From positions 3,007,001 to 3,071,000 of the forward strand of contig CP119315.1 of assembly GCA_029202845.1 (NCBI GenBank): a stretch of DNA of 64,000 nucleotides, in the 5' to 3' direction. The notes beneath the pieces are model-generated. The model saw nothing but the letters and a program-made list of their open reading frames with translations, ran no database searches and was not told where the DNA came from. This DNA is from Candidatus Sphingomonas colombiensis (lineage in GTDB: Bacteria > Pseudomonadota > Alphaproteobacteria > Sphingomonadales > Sphingomonadaceae). Below are positions 55,574 through 63,231 of this stretch, piece by piece (positions within the stretch are counted from its first letter, which is position 1; every line of letters starts with the position of its first letter). The translations under genes were made by a program, and so were the position numbers.

Positions 55574-56491
55574 ATGAACGAAATGACGCCCGTCGCCGCG
55601 CCGCGCCAGCGCAAGCCTGACTGGATTCGCGTGAAGGCGCCGACCTCCATCGGTTTCGCCGAAACGAAGCAGCTTATGCGCCGCCTGAACCTCGCCACCG
55701 TATGTGAGGAAGCGGCCTGCCCGAACATCGGCGAATGCTGGACGAAGAAGCACGCGACGGTGATGATCCTGGGCGACACCTGCACGCGGGCCTGCGCCTT
55801 CTGCAACGTGAAGACGGGGATGCCCCGCGCGGTCGATCAGCAGGAGCCTGAGCATGTTGCGGTGGCCGCCGCTGAACTGGGGCTTGAGCATATCGTCATC
55901 ACCTCCGTCGATCGCGATGATCTGCCGGATGGCGGCGCATCGCATTTCGTGAAGGTGATCCAGGCGCTGCGCCGCAATACGCCGAACACGACGATCGAGA
56001 TCCTGACCCCCGATTTCCGCAACAAGGCGCAGGCCGCGGTCGAGTCGATCGTTGAGGCGGGACCGGACGTTTACAACCACAATCTCGAAACCGTCCCCCG
56101 GCTCTATCCGACGATCCGGCCGGGCGCGCGCTATTATGCGTCGCTGCGCCTGCTGGAGAGCGTGAAGCGGCACGATCCGTCGATCTTCACCAAATCCGGC
56201 GTGATGCTCGGCCTGGGTGAGGAGCGGCTCGAAGTGCATCAGGTGATGGACGACATGCGTTCCGCCGACATCGATTTCCTGACGATGGGGCAATATCTCC
56301 AGCCCACGCCGCGCCACGCCAAGGTCGCGGATTTCGTCACCCCCAAGGCGTTCGATGCCTATGCCGCGATCGCGCGGGCGAAGGGCTTCCTGCTGGTCGC
56401 GAGTTCGCCGCTGACCCGTTCGAGCTATCACGCCGGCGACGATTTCGCGAAGATGAGGGCGGCGCGCGAGGCGCAGCTTGCCAAAGCATAA
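55574..56491 (+). CDS. lipA: Lipoyl synthase
   Basis: Radical SAM enzyme that inserts two sulfurs into protein-bound octanoyl to make lipoyl groups. The start at 55574 (MNEMTPVAAPRQRKPDWIRV) gives 305 residues. Both clusters are visible: the auxiliary CEEAACPNIGEC and the SAM-type CTRACAFCNV; the C-terminal Ser of SSPLTRSSYHAGDDF is the auxiliary cluster's unusual ligand. It is followed by an overlapping RatA-like gene, a common pairing in alphaproteobacteria. Confidence 0.97.
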   Translation: MNEMTPVAAPRQRKPDWIRVKAPTSIGFAETKQLMRRLNLATVCEEAACPNIGECWTKKHATVMILGDTCTRACAFCNVKTGMPRAVDQQEPEHVAVAAAELGLEHIVITSVDRDDLPDGGASHFVKVIQALRRNTPNTTIEILTPDFRNKAQAAVESIVEAGPDVYNHNLETVPRLYPTIRPGARYYASLRLLESVKRHDPSIFTKSGVMLGLGEERLEVHQVMDDMRSADIDFLTMGQYLQPTPRHAKVADFVTPKAFDAYAAIARAKGFLLVASSPLTRSSYHAGDDFAKMRAAREAQLAKA

Positions 56492-56963
56492 GGAAACCCG
56501 CCGGCTGCCCTATACCTCCGCGCAGATGTTCGATCTGGTCGCGGACGTGGAGCGCTATGCCGAGTTCCTGCCGTGGGTGATCGCGATGCGCGTGCGCAGC
56601 GATACGCCGGAGGAAACGATCGCGGACATGATCGTCGGCTTCAAGGGGCTGCGCGAAACCTTCACCTCACGCGTGGTGAAAGAGCCGTCGAGCGCGGTGC
56701 ACGTCGACTATGTCGACGGGCCGCTCAAGTTTCTCCACAATGATTGGGGGTTCCGCCCCGATGGCGACGGTTGCTTCGTCGATTTCTCGGTCGATTTCGC
56801 GTTCAAGAACCGCGTGTTCGAGATGATGGCGGGGCAGGTCTTCGCGGCTGCGCTCCGCCGGATGATCGGCGCGTTCGAGGAACGCGCGCGGGTGCTTTAC
56901 GGCTCGAGCGGGGCTTCCGACGTGGACGGCATCAGCAGGTCGAGCGCACACAGCGCGGCCTGA
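56478..56963 (+). CDS. RatA/COQ10 family START-domain protein
   Basis: A 161-residue START-like protein with a TTG start that overlaps lipA by 14 bp. Motifs RRLPYTSAQMFDLVADVERY and FLPWV match the RatA/Coq10 family, whose members bind ubiquinone or affect ribosome association. In alphaproteobacteria the coenzyme Q role (COQ10-like) is more likely than a toxin, and no RatB partner is next to it. Its last 67 bp overlap the convergent CinA gene. Confidence 0.88.
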   Translation: MPKHKETRRLPYTSAQMFDLVADVERYAEFLPWVIAMRVRSDTPEETIADMIVGFKGLRETFTSRVVKEPSSAVHVDYVDGPLKFLHNDWGFRPDGDGCFVDFSVDFAFKNRVFEMMAGQVFAAALRRMIGAFEERARVLYGSSGASDVDGISRSSAHSAA

Positions 56964-57427
56964 AGCCGGACGCCGCCGCGCCCGATATCGCCGAACTGGT
57001 GCTTGTCGGCGACCACGTCCGACGGATCGCCGCCACGCTCTGCGCGAGCGAATACGACGGTGCCGACCGGCTTCTTTTCCGATCCGCCGCCTGGACCCGC
57101 GACGCCGGTGATCGCCACCGCGACATCGGCCCGAGTCACCTCCAGCGCACCCTGCGCCATGCTCCATGCGACGGCGATCGATACCGCGCCGAACGTCTCG
57201 ATTACGTCGTTGCTGACGTGAAGCAGCGAGAGCTTGGCATCGTTCGAATAAGTGACGAGGCTCGCCTCCAGCACGTCGGACGAGCCGGGAATTTCGGTGA
57301 GCGCGGCGGCGACAAGGCCGCCGGTGCAGCTTTCCGCCACGGCGATGCGGCGCCCGATGGCGCGATTCGCCTCGACCACGCGGGTGGCGGCGGCGACAAG
57401 CTCGGGGGGAAGTACGCTATCGGTCAT
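56897..57427 (-). CDS. CinA family protein (nicotinamide-nucleotide amidohydrolase type)
   Basis: A 176-residue protein equal to the C-terminal CinA domain: IAVAESCTGGLVAAALTEIP and VAVAITGVAGPGGGSEKKPV are the catalytic signatures. Stand-alone forms deamidate NMN in pyridine-nucleotide salvage (PncC). It lacks the N-terminal MoCF domain. Its start overlaps the upstream exported-protein gene by 4 bp, in one run with ispDF. Confidence 0.9.
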   Translation of the reverse strand: MTDSVLPPELVAAATRVVEANRAIGRRIAVAESCTGGLVAAALTEIPGSSDVLEASLVTYSNDAKLSLLHVSNDVIETFGAVSIAVAWSMAQGALEVTRADVAVAITGVAGPGGGSEKKPVGTVVFARAERGGDPSDVVADKHQFGDIGRGGVRLQAALCALDLLMPSTSEAPLEP

Positions 57428-57948
57428 TGGGACACCGCCGCACATACCGGAAGGTCGGGAACAACGGCAACCTGCTTCCCGCGAACCTTTCGCGCTTTCA
57501 GATATTGCAGCGTCGCGACGATGATCCCGGCGGTGTTGCGCGCGGGCAGCGGCTCCAGCAGCGTAACCAGCCGATCGATCGTCGGGCAGTCGGCCGACTG
57601 AACGCGCCCGACGATCTGCGGCGCGAAGATCGAGGTGAGCAGCGGGCGGGCGTAATCCGACTGGAGAAGCGCATCGACCGCCGGGTCGCTGAGCTTGACG
57701 ATGGCGGCGCGCGCGGTCGGCCACGCCGCATCGGCGGCGGCTTCATAGCGCGCGAGGAACGCGCTGCTCGGGCGTCGCACAAGGCTCGCGGGGGGCAGGG
57801 TGGTGCAGATGCGCCCGGTCTCGCGAATGATGTCCGGCATGGCGACGAGCGCGATCGCCTCCGCGTCGTTGGCGGTGAGGCACGGCGTTTGTGCGCTGGC
57901 GACGGTGGGCATGGCGATAAGCGCGAGCAGCGCGGCGAGGCGCTTCAC
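57424..57948 (-). CDS. Hypothetical exported protein
   Basis: A 174-residue protein with a GTG start at 57948 (KRLAALLALIAMPTVASAQ), a Sec signal peptide, and a soluble Ala-rich domain with three Cys (PCLTAND, GRICTTL, SADCPTIDR) and a fourth near the end (PVCAAVSQ). Two disulfides are possible. It is not recognised. It overlaps ispDF by 4 bp and cinA by 4 bp, so translation is probably coupled across three genes. Confidence 0.65.
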   Translation of the reverse strand: MKRLAALLALIAMPTVASAQTPCLTANDAEAIALVAMPDIIRETGRICTTLPPASLVRRPSSAFLARYEAAADAAWPTARAAIVKLSDPAVDALLQSDYARPLLTSIFAPQIVGRVQSADCPTIDRLVTLLEPLPARNTAGIIVATLQYLKARKVRGKQVAVVPDLPVCAAVSQ

Positions 57949-59081
57949 AGCACCGCTCCCGGCAATGTCGCGGTGACGACCGCCTGTGCCGCAATGCCTT
58001 CTCCGCGCCCCGTGAAGCCAAGGTGTTCGGTGGTCGTCGCTTTCACGCTGACACGATCGGACGACAGGCCGAGAAGTTCCGCGATTCGCGCGCGAATCGT
58101 CTCGCGATGCGGCCCGATCTTCGGCGCTTCGCAGATCAGCGTCAGATCGACGAAGGTGACGCGGCCACCGCGCGCATGGAGCAGCGATAGCGCGTGACGC
58201 AGGAACTGGCCGGACTCCGCCCCGCGCCATTGCGGATCGCTCGGCGGGAAGTGCATCCCGATATCCCCGGCCGCGATCGTGCCGAGCACCGCATCGGTGA
58301 TGGCGTGAAGCGCAACGTCCGCGTCGCTATGACCCGACAGGCCCTGATGGTGCGGGATCAGCACGCCGCCCAGCCATAATTGCGCGCCATCGACGAGGCG
58401 GTGTACGTCGAAGCCCAGCGCTGAACGCGTCTCCACGCCCAGCCGCGCTTCGGCGGCGGCGATGTCGCCCGGATAGGTGATCTTTTCCAGCATCGGATCG
58501 CCCTGCACCAGCGCCACCGATCCGCCAAGCGCGCGAACCATCTGCGCGTCGTCCGTGGCCTCGCCGCCCGCCCAGGCGCCGTGCGCCGCGAGGAGACGAT
58601 CGAAGCGAAACGCCTGTGGCGTCTGAACGCGATGGAGCGATTCGCGGGGGACGGTCGCGCCATCATCGTTCACCAGCGTGTCGATCACCGGGAGTACCGG
58701 CACCGCGCCATCATGCGTGTCGAGCGCGGCGATCAGCCGGCCGATCACCTCGGCGGGGAGGAACGGGCGTGCCGCATCGTGCACCAATACGCGATCGGCC
58801 CCGGATAGCGCCGCCAGCCCGGCCGCGACCGACTCGCGACGCGTCGCGCCGCCGATGACGTAACGCGCGCCGGGCAGGGCATGTTCGAACAGCGCTTCCT
58901 GGCCGCCGCCGATCACCACCAGCACCTCGTCGATAAGCGGGTGACGCCTGAGCGCATCATGGCTCCAGGCGAGCATCGCCCGGCCCGCGATGGCGGCATA
59001 TTGCTTCGGCAGGGCAGCGCCGGTGCGCTCCCCCTTGCCGGCGGCGACGATCAACGCGGCGGTGCTCATGGCGCGGGCCAT
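57945..59081 (-). CDS. ispDF: Bifunctional IspD/IspF (MEP pathway)
   Basis: Two non-adjacent steps of the MEP isoprenoid pathway fused in one protein: IspD (cytidylyltransferase) at residues about 5-215 (AALIVAAGKGERTGAALPKQ, VHDAARPFL) and IspF (cyclodiphosphate synthase) at about 218-375 (GFDVHRLVDGAQLWLGG, HSDADVALHAITDA). Starts at 59081 (MARAM) and 59069 (MSTAAL) are both possible. The fusion is typical of alpha- and epsilonproteobacteria. It overlaps the exported-protein gene by 4 bp. Confidence 0.95.
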   Translation of the reverse strand: MARAMSTAALIVAAGKGERTGAALPKQYAAIAGRAMLAWSHDALRRHPLIDEVLVVIGGGQEALFEHALPGARYVIGGATRRESVAAGLAALSGADRVLVHDAARPFLPAEVIGRLIAALDTHDGAVPVLPVIDTLVNDDGATVPRESLHRVQTPQAFRFDRLLAAHGAWAGGEATDDAQMVRALGGSVALVQGDPMLEKITYPGDIAAAEARLGVETRSALGFDVHRLVDGAQLWLGGVLIPHHQGLSGHSDADVALHAITDAVLGTIAAGDIGMHFPPSDPQWRGAESGQFLRHALSLLHARGGRVTFVDLTLICEAPKIGPHRETIRARIAELLGLSSDRVSVKATTTEHLGFTGRGEGIAAQAVVTATLPGAVL

Positions 59082-59131
59082 TAGGCCGCCCGCGCGCGGC
59101 GGGCAATGGACTGACGGTGGCGGAGAAAATC

Positions 59132-59231
59132 CGGGGCGGCCAGACAGGGGGAAGGCCGCCCCGTAGTTCAGGGAACGGCCGGGAAAAAAGGGAGAACCCG
59201 GCCAAGTCGACGTCGAGGGGACGTCGTCGAC
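59132..59231. other. Hairpin-rich intergenic segment
   Basis: Within the 257-bp gap between divergent ispDF and the MHS transporter (59082-59338) are three symmetric elements. The first is a 10-bp stem, CGGGGCGGCC / GGCCGCCCCG (59132-59163). The second is a 7-bp stem, GGCCGGG / CCCGGCC (59177-59203). The third is a nested repeat of GTCGAC and GACGTC (59206-59231). Divergent genes need no terminators here, so a small RNA or leader structure is possible. Confidence 0.45.
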
Positions 59232-59338
59232 GGTTTGTTGGCTAGAACCGTGATGTTGCGGAAATGTGTCGGGGCCGGACAATCGTGTTTCCGTCGCGAA
59301 ATGTTGACGCATCGGCGATCAGCGGAGATGGAAGGCGG

Positions 59339-60628
59339 ATGACATCGGCCGCATCGACCCGTCGCATCCTGATCGCCAGCCTCGTCGGCACGACAGTCGA
59401 ATTCTATGATTTCTACATTTACGCGACTGCGGCTGCGCTGGTGTTCGGCCCGTTGTTCTTTCCCGCCGAAAGCGCCTCGGTGCAGTTGCTTTCTTCCTAT
59501 GCGAGCCTTGCGGTGGCGTTCGTTGCCCGGCCGGTGGGGGCTTGGGTGTTCGGCCATTATGGCGATCGGATCGGGCGGAAATCGACGCTGGTCGCCTCGC
59601 TGATGCTGATGGGCGCCTCCACGCTCGCGATCGCGTTTCTGCCGACCTATGCGACGATCGGCTGGTGGGCGCCGCTGCTGCTCTGCGTGTTGCGCTTCGG
59701 ACAGGGCTTCGGGCTCGGCGGCGAATGGGGTGGTGCGGCGCTGCTCGCGGTGGAGAATGCGCCGCCGGGATGGCGCGGGCGATATGGCATGGTGCCCCAG
59801 CTTGGCGCGCCGCTGGGTTTCATCGCGGCCAACGGATTGTTCCTCGCGCTCGGCCTGACGATGACATCAGCCGATTTCATGGCGTGGGGCTGGCGCGTGC
59901 CATTCCTGCTCTCGGTCGTACTGGTGGGGCTTGGCCTGTGGGTGCGGCTGCGCATCGCGGAGACGCCGGCTTTCTCTCAGATGCTCGAAGAGGGGCCGCC
60001 GCCGGCGGTGCCGATGGGCGAATTGCTGCGCGATCACTGGCGCATGGCGCTGGGCGGTACGTTCGGCGCGATCGCCTGTTTCGCGGTTTATTACATCGCG
60101 ACCGCCTTTGCGCTCGGTTACGCGACGACCACGCTGGGGATCGACCGGCAGACGTTTCTCGGGCTTCAGCTCGGCGCGATCCTGTTCATGGCGCTGGGCA
60201 TCGTTCTGTCCGGCGTTTGGGCGGACCGGACCTCGCCGGGGAACGTGCTGACCTGGGGCTGCGTCGGCGCGATCCTCGCGGGGTTCCTGCTGGTGCCGGG
60301 CCTTGGTTCGGGCGCGCTGGGATCGATCTTCGCCGCGCTTGCCTTTGCGTTGCTGGTGATGGGATTCGTCTATGGCCCGCTCGGCGCATGGCTGCCGGGG
60401 CTGTTCCCGGCGCGCGTGCGCTATACCGGCGTCAGCCTCGCGTTCAACATGGCCGGGATCATCGGCGGCGGGCTGACCCCGGTCGCGGCGCAATGGCTGT
60501 CGCAGCGTGGCGGCGGGCTGGCCTCGGTCGGCATGTACCTGGCCGTCGCCTCGCTGATGAGCCTTGTCGCGCTGCTCGCGCTGCGCCCGCGACGCGGGGT
60601 GGCGCCGATGGTGGTCGAAGGCCCCTAG
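59339..60628 (+). CDS. MFS transporter, metabolite:H+ symporter (MHS) family
   Basis: A 429-residue inner-membrane transporter with 12 hydrophobic segments. The N-terminal FYDFYIYATAAALVFGPLFF is a strong MHS signature, followed by FGHYGDRIGRKSTL (motif A) and GEWGGAALLAVENAP. The family carries shikimate, alpha-ketoglutarate, citrate or proline/betaine; the substrate here is unknown. The start at 59339 has GGAAGG upstream. Its stop overlaps rsmD's by 4 bp tail to tail. Confidence 0.9.
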   Translation: MTSAASTRRILIASLVGTTVEFYDFYIYATAAALVFGPLFFPAESASVQLLSSYASLAVAFVARPVGAWVFGHYGDRIGRKSTLVASLMLMGASTLAIAFLPTYATIGWWAPLLLCVLRFGQGFGLGGEWGGAALLAVENAPPGWRGRYGMVPQLGAPLGFIAANGLFLALGLTMTSADFMAWGWRVPFLLSVVLVGLGLWVRLRIAETPAFSQMLEEGPPPAVPMGELLRDHWRMALGGTFGAIACFAVYYIATAFALGYATTTLGIDRQTFLGLQLGAILFMALGIVLSGVWADRTSPGNVLTWGCVGAILAGFLLVPGLGSGALGSIFAALAFALLVMGFVYGPLGAWLPGLFPARVRYTGVSLAFNMAGIIGGGLTPVAAQWLSQRGGGLASVGMYLAVASLMSLVALLALRPRRGVAPMVVEGP

Positions 60629-61164
60629 GCGGGGCGAAGCAGCGTCAGCCGCGCGCGGCCATGCGTGCGATCCGCGTCGATCGTGAAGCCGGTGACGTTC
60701 ACCGGCTCGTTATACGCCGTTTCGATGCTGATCCACGTCCCCGCGCCAACCCAGCCGAGCCGGGCCAGCCGATCGAGCGCGACATTGCCCGCGCCCGTGC
60801 CATAGGGCGGATCCATCATGATCAGATCGAGCGGCGCGGTCGCCGGGCCGAGCCCGATCGCGGAGGCCGCGCGGACATCGGCATTGGCCGCGCCGAGCTT
60901 GGCGATATTCGCCCGCAGCGCATCGAGCGCCGGCTTGTCCTGTTCCACGAACAGGCAGCGCGCCGCACCGCGTGAAAGCGCCTCCAGCCCGAGCGCACCT
61001 GATCCGGCGAAGAGATCCGCGACCGCCAGCCCCTCGAAACTGCCGATCCGGCTGGTGAGCATCGAGAAAAGCGCCTCTCGCGTGCGATCGGCGGTGGGGC
61101 GGGTGGCGTCTCCCTTCGGCGCGACGAGCGGGCGTCCACGCCACTGGCCTGCGATGATCCTCAT
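60625..61164 (-). CDS. rsmD: 16S rRNA (guanine966-N2)-methyltransferase RsmD
   Basis: SAM-dependent methylation of G966 in 16S rRNA. The 179 residues have the family start MRIIAGQWRGRPL, the nucleotide pocket LFAGSGALGLEALSRGA and the catalytic NPPY-type motif reading MMDPPYGTG. The start overlaps rluB by 4 bp, so the two RNA-modifying enzymes are probably coupled. Confidence 0.94.
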   Translation of the reverse strand: MRIIAGQWRGRPLVAPKGDATRPTADRTREALFSMLTSRIGSFEGLAVADLFAGSGALGLEALSRGAARCLFVEQDKPALDALRANIAKLGAANADVRAASAIGLGPATAPLDLIMMDPPYGTGAGNVALDRLARLGWVGAGTWISIETAYNEPVNVTGFTIDADRTHGRARLTLLRPA

Positions 61165-62189
61165 TTGCGTGGCCTCTTCGGCCCGGTAGGCGGCTTGGGT
61201 CTGGCCCAGCCGGCCTTGCGCTGTGGCGGGCGTGCGGGGCGGCCGGTTGGGGGCGTGACGGGCGGCTCTGCCCCTTCGCGCGCTTTCGCGGGGGCCGGGG
61301 CCTTGTTTGCGCCGGGTGCTGCTACGGGCGTCGTAGCCGGTCGCGGCGCGCGGGGAGCGCCGGCAACGGGCGCGCGGCGCGGTCGGCGCGGTGCCGGCGC
61401 TGACAGGGAAGAGACCGCTATCGCACCAAGCTGCTGCCCCTTGTGATCCAGCGAATGGCGGAACGCGGCAAGATCGTTCGGGCGCACCTCGCCGATGCTG
61501 CCGACCGGCATCTCCCCGAGAATGAACGGGCCATAACGGATGCGGATCAACCGACTGACCTCCAGCCCGAGATGTTCGAGCACGCGGCGTACTTCGCGAT
61601 TCTTGCCTTCGGTGAGGATCATCTCGATCCACACGTTGGCGCCGGTGCGCCGCTCGATATTGGCGTCGATCGAGCCGTAGCGGATGCCCTCGATCTCCAC
61701 ACCCTCGATCAGCGATTCGAGTTGCGGCTGGGAGACCTGGCCATAGGCGCGCGCGCGATAGGCGCGCTGCACCCCGGTCGCGGGAAGCTCGAGCTGTCGC
61801 TTCAACTCACCGTCGTTGGTCATCAGCAGCAGCCCTTCGGTGCTGTAATCGAGCCGGCCGACCGGCATCAGCCGGGGCAGATCCTTCGGCATCCGGTCAT
61901 AGATTGTCGGGCGGCCACGGGGATCACGCTCGGTGGTGAGCACGCCGGCCGGCTTATGGAAGATAAACAGCCGCGCCGGGGGCGGGGCGGCCTCGACCGG
62001 CTGATCATCGACGGTCACGCCGTCGAGCGATGCGAGCAGGGTCGCGGGGGTTTCGATGATCACGCCGTCCTTCGCGACGCGGCCCTCCTCGATCATGCGT
62101 TCGACCTCGCGTCGCGATGCGACGCCGGCGCGCGCAAGGAGCTTGGCGATGCGGTGAGTGGGGTGCTGGTCTGACGGATGGCTCGGCAT
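61161..62189 (-). CDS. rluB: Ribosomal large subunit pseudouridine synthase B family, with basic C-terminal tail
   Basis: Pseudouridine synthase of the RsuA/RluB group. An N-terminal S4 domain (IAKLLARAGVASRREVERMI) and the catalytic Asp in VGRLDYSTEGLLLMTNDGEL are present. The core ends near residue 250. The last about 90 residues are rich in Pro, Ala, Arg and Lys, a low-complexity tail that likely binds RNA, as seen in sphingomonad relatives. The protein has 342 residues. RluB versus RluE/RsuA cannot be settled by eye. Confidence 0.9.
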   Translation of the reverse strand: MPSHPSDQHPTHRIAKLLARAGVASRREVERMIEEGRVAKDGVIIETPATLLASLDGVTVDDQPVEAAPPPARLFIFHKPAGVLTTERDPRGRPTIYDRMPKDLPRLMPVGRLDYSTEGLLLMTNDGELKRQLELPATGVQRAYRARAYGQVSQPQLESLIEGVEIEGIRYGSIDANIERRTGANVWIEMILTEGKNREVRRVLEHLGLEVSRLIRIRYGPFILGEMPVGSIGEVRPNDLAAFRHSLDHKGQQLGAIAVSSLSAPAPRRPRRAPVAGAPRAPRPATTPVAAPGANKAPAPAKAREGAEPPVTPPTGRPARPPQRKAGWARPKPPTGPKRPRK

Positions 62190-62287
62190 GACGCGGCTGA
62201 TACATTGCTTGCGTTGCTCGCGCGAAAAAAAATTGCGTCGAAAGTGTGAACCCGGCGTTAAGGCGCAGGAACGTAGCGTTTGTGGTC

Positions 62288-62773
62288 ATGAGGCTGTCGA
62301 TGGTGTTCGGGCGGAAAGATCGACGGATCACGCGCCTTTTGCTGGTGGAAGATGAGCCGCTGGTGGCGTTCGAGGTCGAGCATCTGCTGACCCACGAAAA
62401 TTATCAGATCGTCGCCACGGTCGATCGCGTGGCGCTGGCGGTGACGATCATCCGCGAGGCGGACGATATCGATCTGGTGCTCGTCGATGTCGAACTGGCT
62501 GATGGCAGCGGCGTGGAGGTTGCGCGAGTCGCGGCCGAGCACGGCATTCCGGTGCTGTTCGTCACAGGCAATTTCCCGGAAGATGCGGAGCCATTGGCGA
62601 GCGGCCACCTCGCCAAGCCCTTTGCTCAGCGCGATCTTCTCGCCGCGATCAGCGCGATCGATGCGACGCTGGCGGGGGTGAAGCCCCGCCGCCTGCCAAG
62701 TGGATTCCGCCTGTTCACGCAGAGCGGGGCATCACGCGAGGATCGGCCGCCCTTCGTCCGCGAAGGCCGCTGA
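62288..62773 (+). CDS. Receiver-only response regulator
   Basis: The ATG at 62288 gives 161 residues; an alternative is 62300. One receiver domain covers about residues 18-130: acidic pocket VEDEP, phospho-acceptor Asp in LVLVDVELAD, the Thr of LFVTGNFPED and Lys of HLAKPF. There is no output domain, so it probably acts by protein contact. The C-terminal 30 residues are a basic tail. No sensor kinase gene is next to it. Its end overlaps the convergent DUF6628 gene by 42 bp. Confidence 0.85.
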   Translation: MRLSMVFGRKDRRITRLLLVEDEPLVAFEVEHLLTHENYQIVATVDRVALAVTIIREADDIDLVLVDVELADGSGVEVARVAAEHGIPVLFVTGNFPEDAEPLASGHLAKPFAQRDLLAAISAIDATLAGVKPRRLPSGFRLFTQSGASREDRPPFVREGR

Positions 62774-63166
62774 AACCGCGGCGACGCTCGCCAGCACGCC
62801 ATCGGCGCGGCGTATCCCGAGCAGATCGCCCAGCAGCAATGCGGCCGTTTCCGGCGCCGTTTCGACGCGGGCGACAATCGTCAACAAACCCGCTTCGGCG
62901 ACCGTGATCCGCCCGCAGCAGCACGGTGCGATCGCGATCGGCATCGAGGCATTGCCGGCAAGATCCGCCATCAATGTGCGCACCAGCGTCAGCGGGCGGC
63001 GGAATCCTTCACGAAACAGCGTGAAAATCGCGTGCGCCGCGCGCGCATCGGCCAGCCCGTGCGCGCCCATCCGCCGCATTGCGAACAGCAATACGCGTGC
63101 ATTGGGGCAGGGGGGCAGCGGGTAAGGGAGGGCGGCGGCGGTCATGGTAGCGGCAGGCAAGGTCAT
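62732..63166 (-). CDS. DUF6628-like conserved protein
   Basis: A 144-residue protein starting at 63166 (MTLPAATMTAAALPYPLPPC), or at 63145. Conserved features include LLFAMRRMGAHGLADARAAH, the CCC triplet in IAIAPCCCGRIT and an Ala-rich C terminus with AAVSAAFADEGRPIL. I place it in the sphingomonad family I know as DUF6628, from memory. Three consecutive Cys could hint at metal binding. A Fur-box-like dyad lies upstream. Confidence 0.75.
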   Translation of the reverse strand: MTLPAATMTAAALPYPLPPCPNARVLLFAMRRMGAHGLADARAAHAIFTLFREGFRRPLTLVRTLMADLAGNASMPIAIAPCCCGRITVAEAGLLTIVARVETAPETAALLLGDLLGIRRADGVLASVAAVSAAFADEGRPILA

Positions 63167-63204
63167 GCGGACTTCCTCTCGGCCGCGACCTTCCATTTTT
63201 AGCT

Positions 63205-63223
63205 ATTGCAAGTCAATCGCAAT
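63205..63223. promoter_or_regulatory. Fur-box-like dyad upstream of the DUF6628 gene
   Basis: ATTGCAAGTCAATCGCAAT is an imperfect 19-bp dyad with perfect outer arms ATTGC/GCAAT and 7 of 9 symmetric pairs in all. It sits 39-57 bp before the DUF6628 start, just past the folC stop. It resembles the AT-rich ferric-uptake regulator sites of alphaproteobacteria, by similarity only. Confidence 0.4.
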
Positions 63224-63231
63224 TAGAAAGG

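Noticed and set aside
56478..56963. Type II toxin (RatA) of a toxin-antitoxin pair
   Set aside because: No RatB/antitoxin partner is adjacent. The lipA-linked START protein is more likely the COQ10-type.
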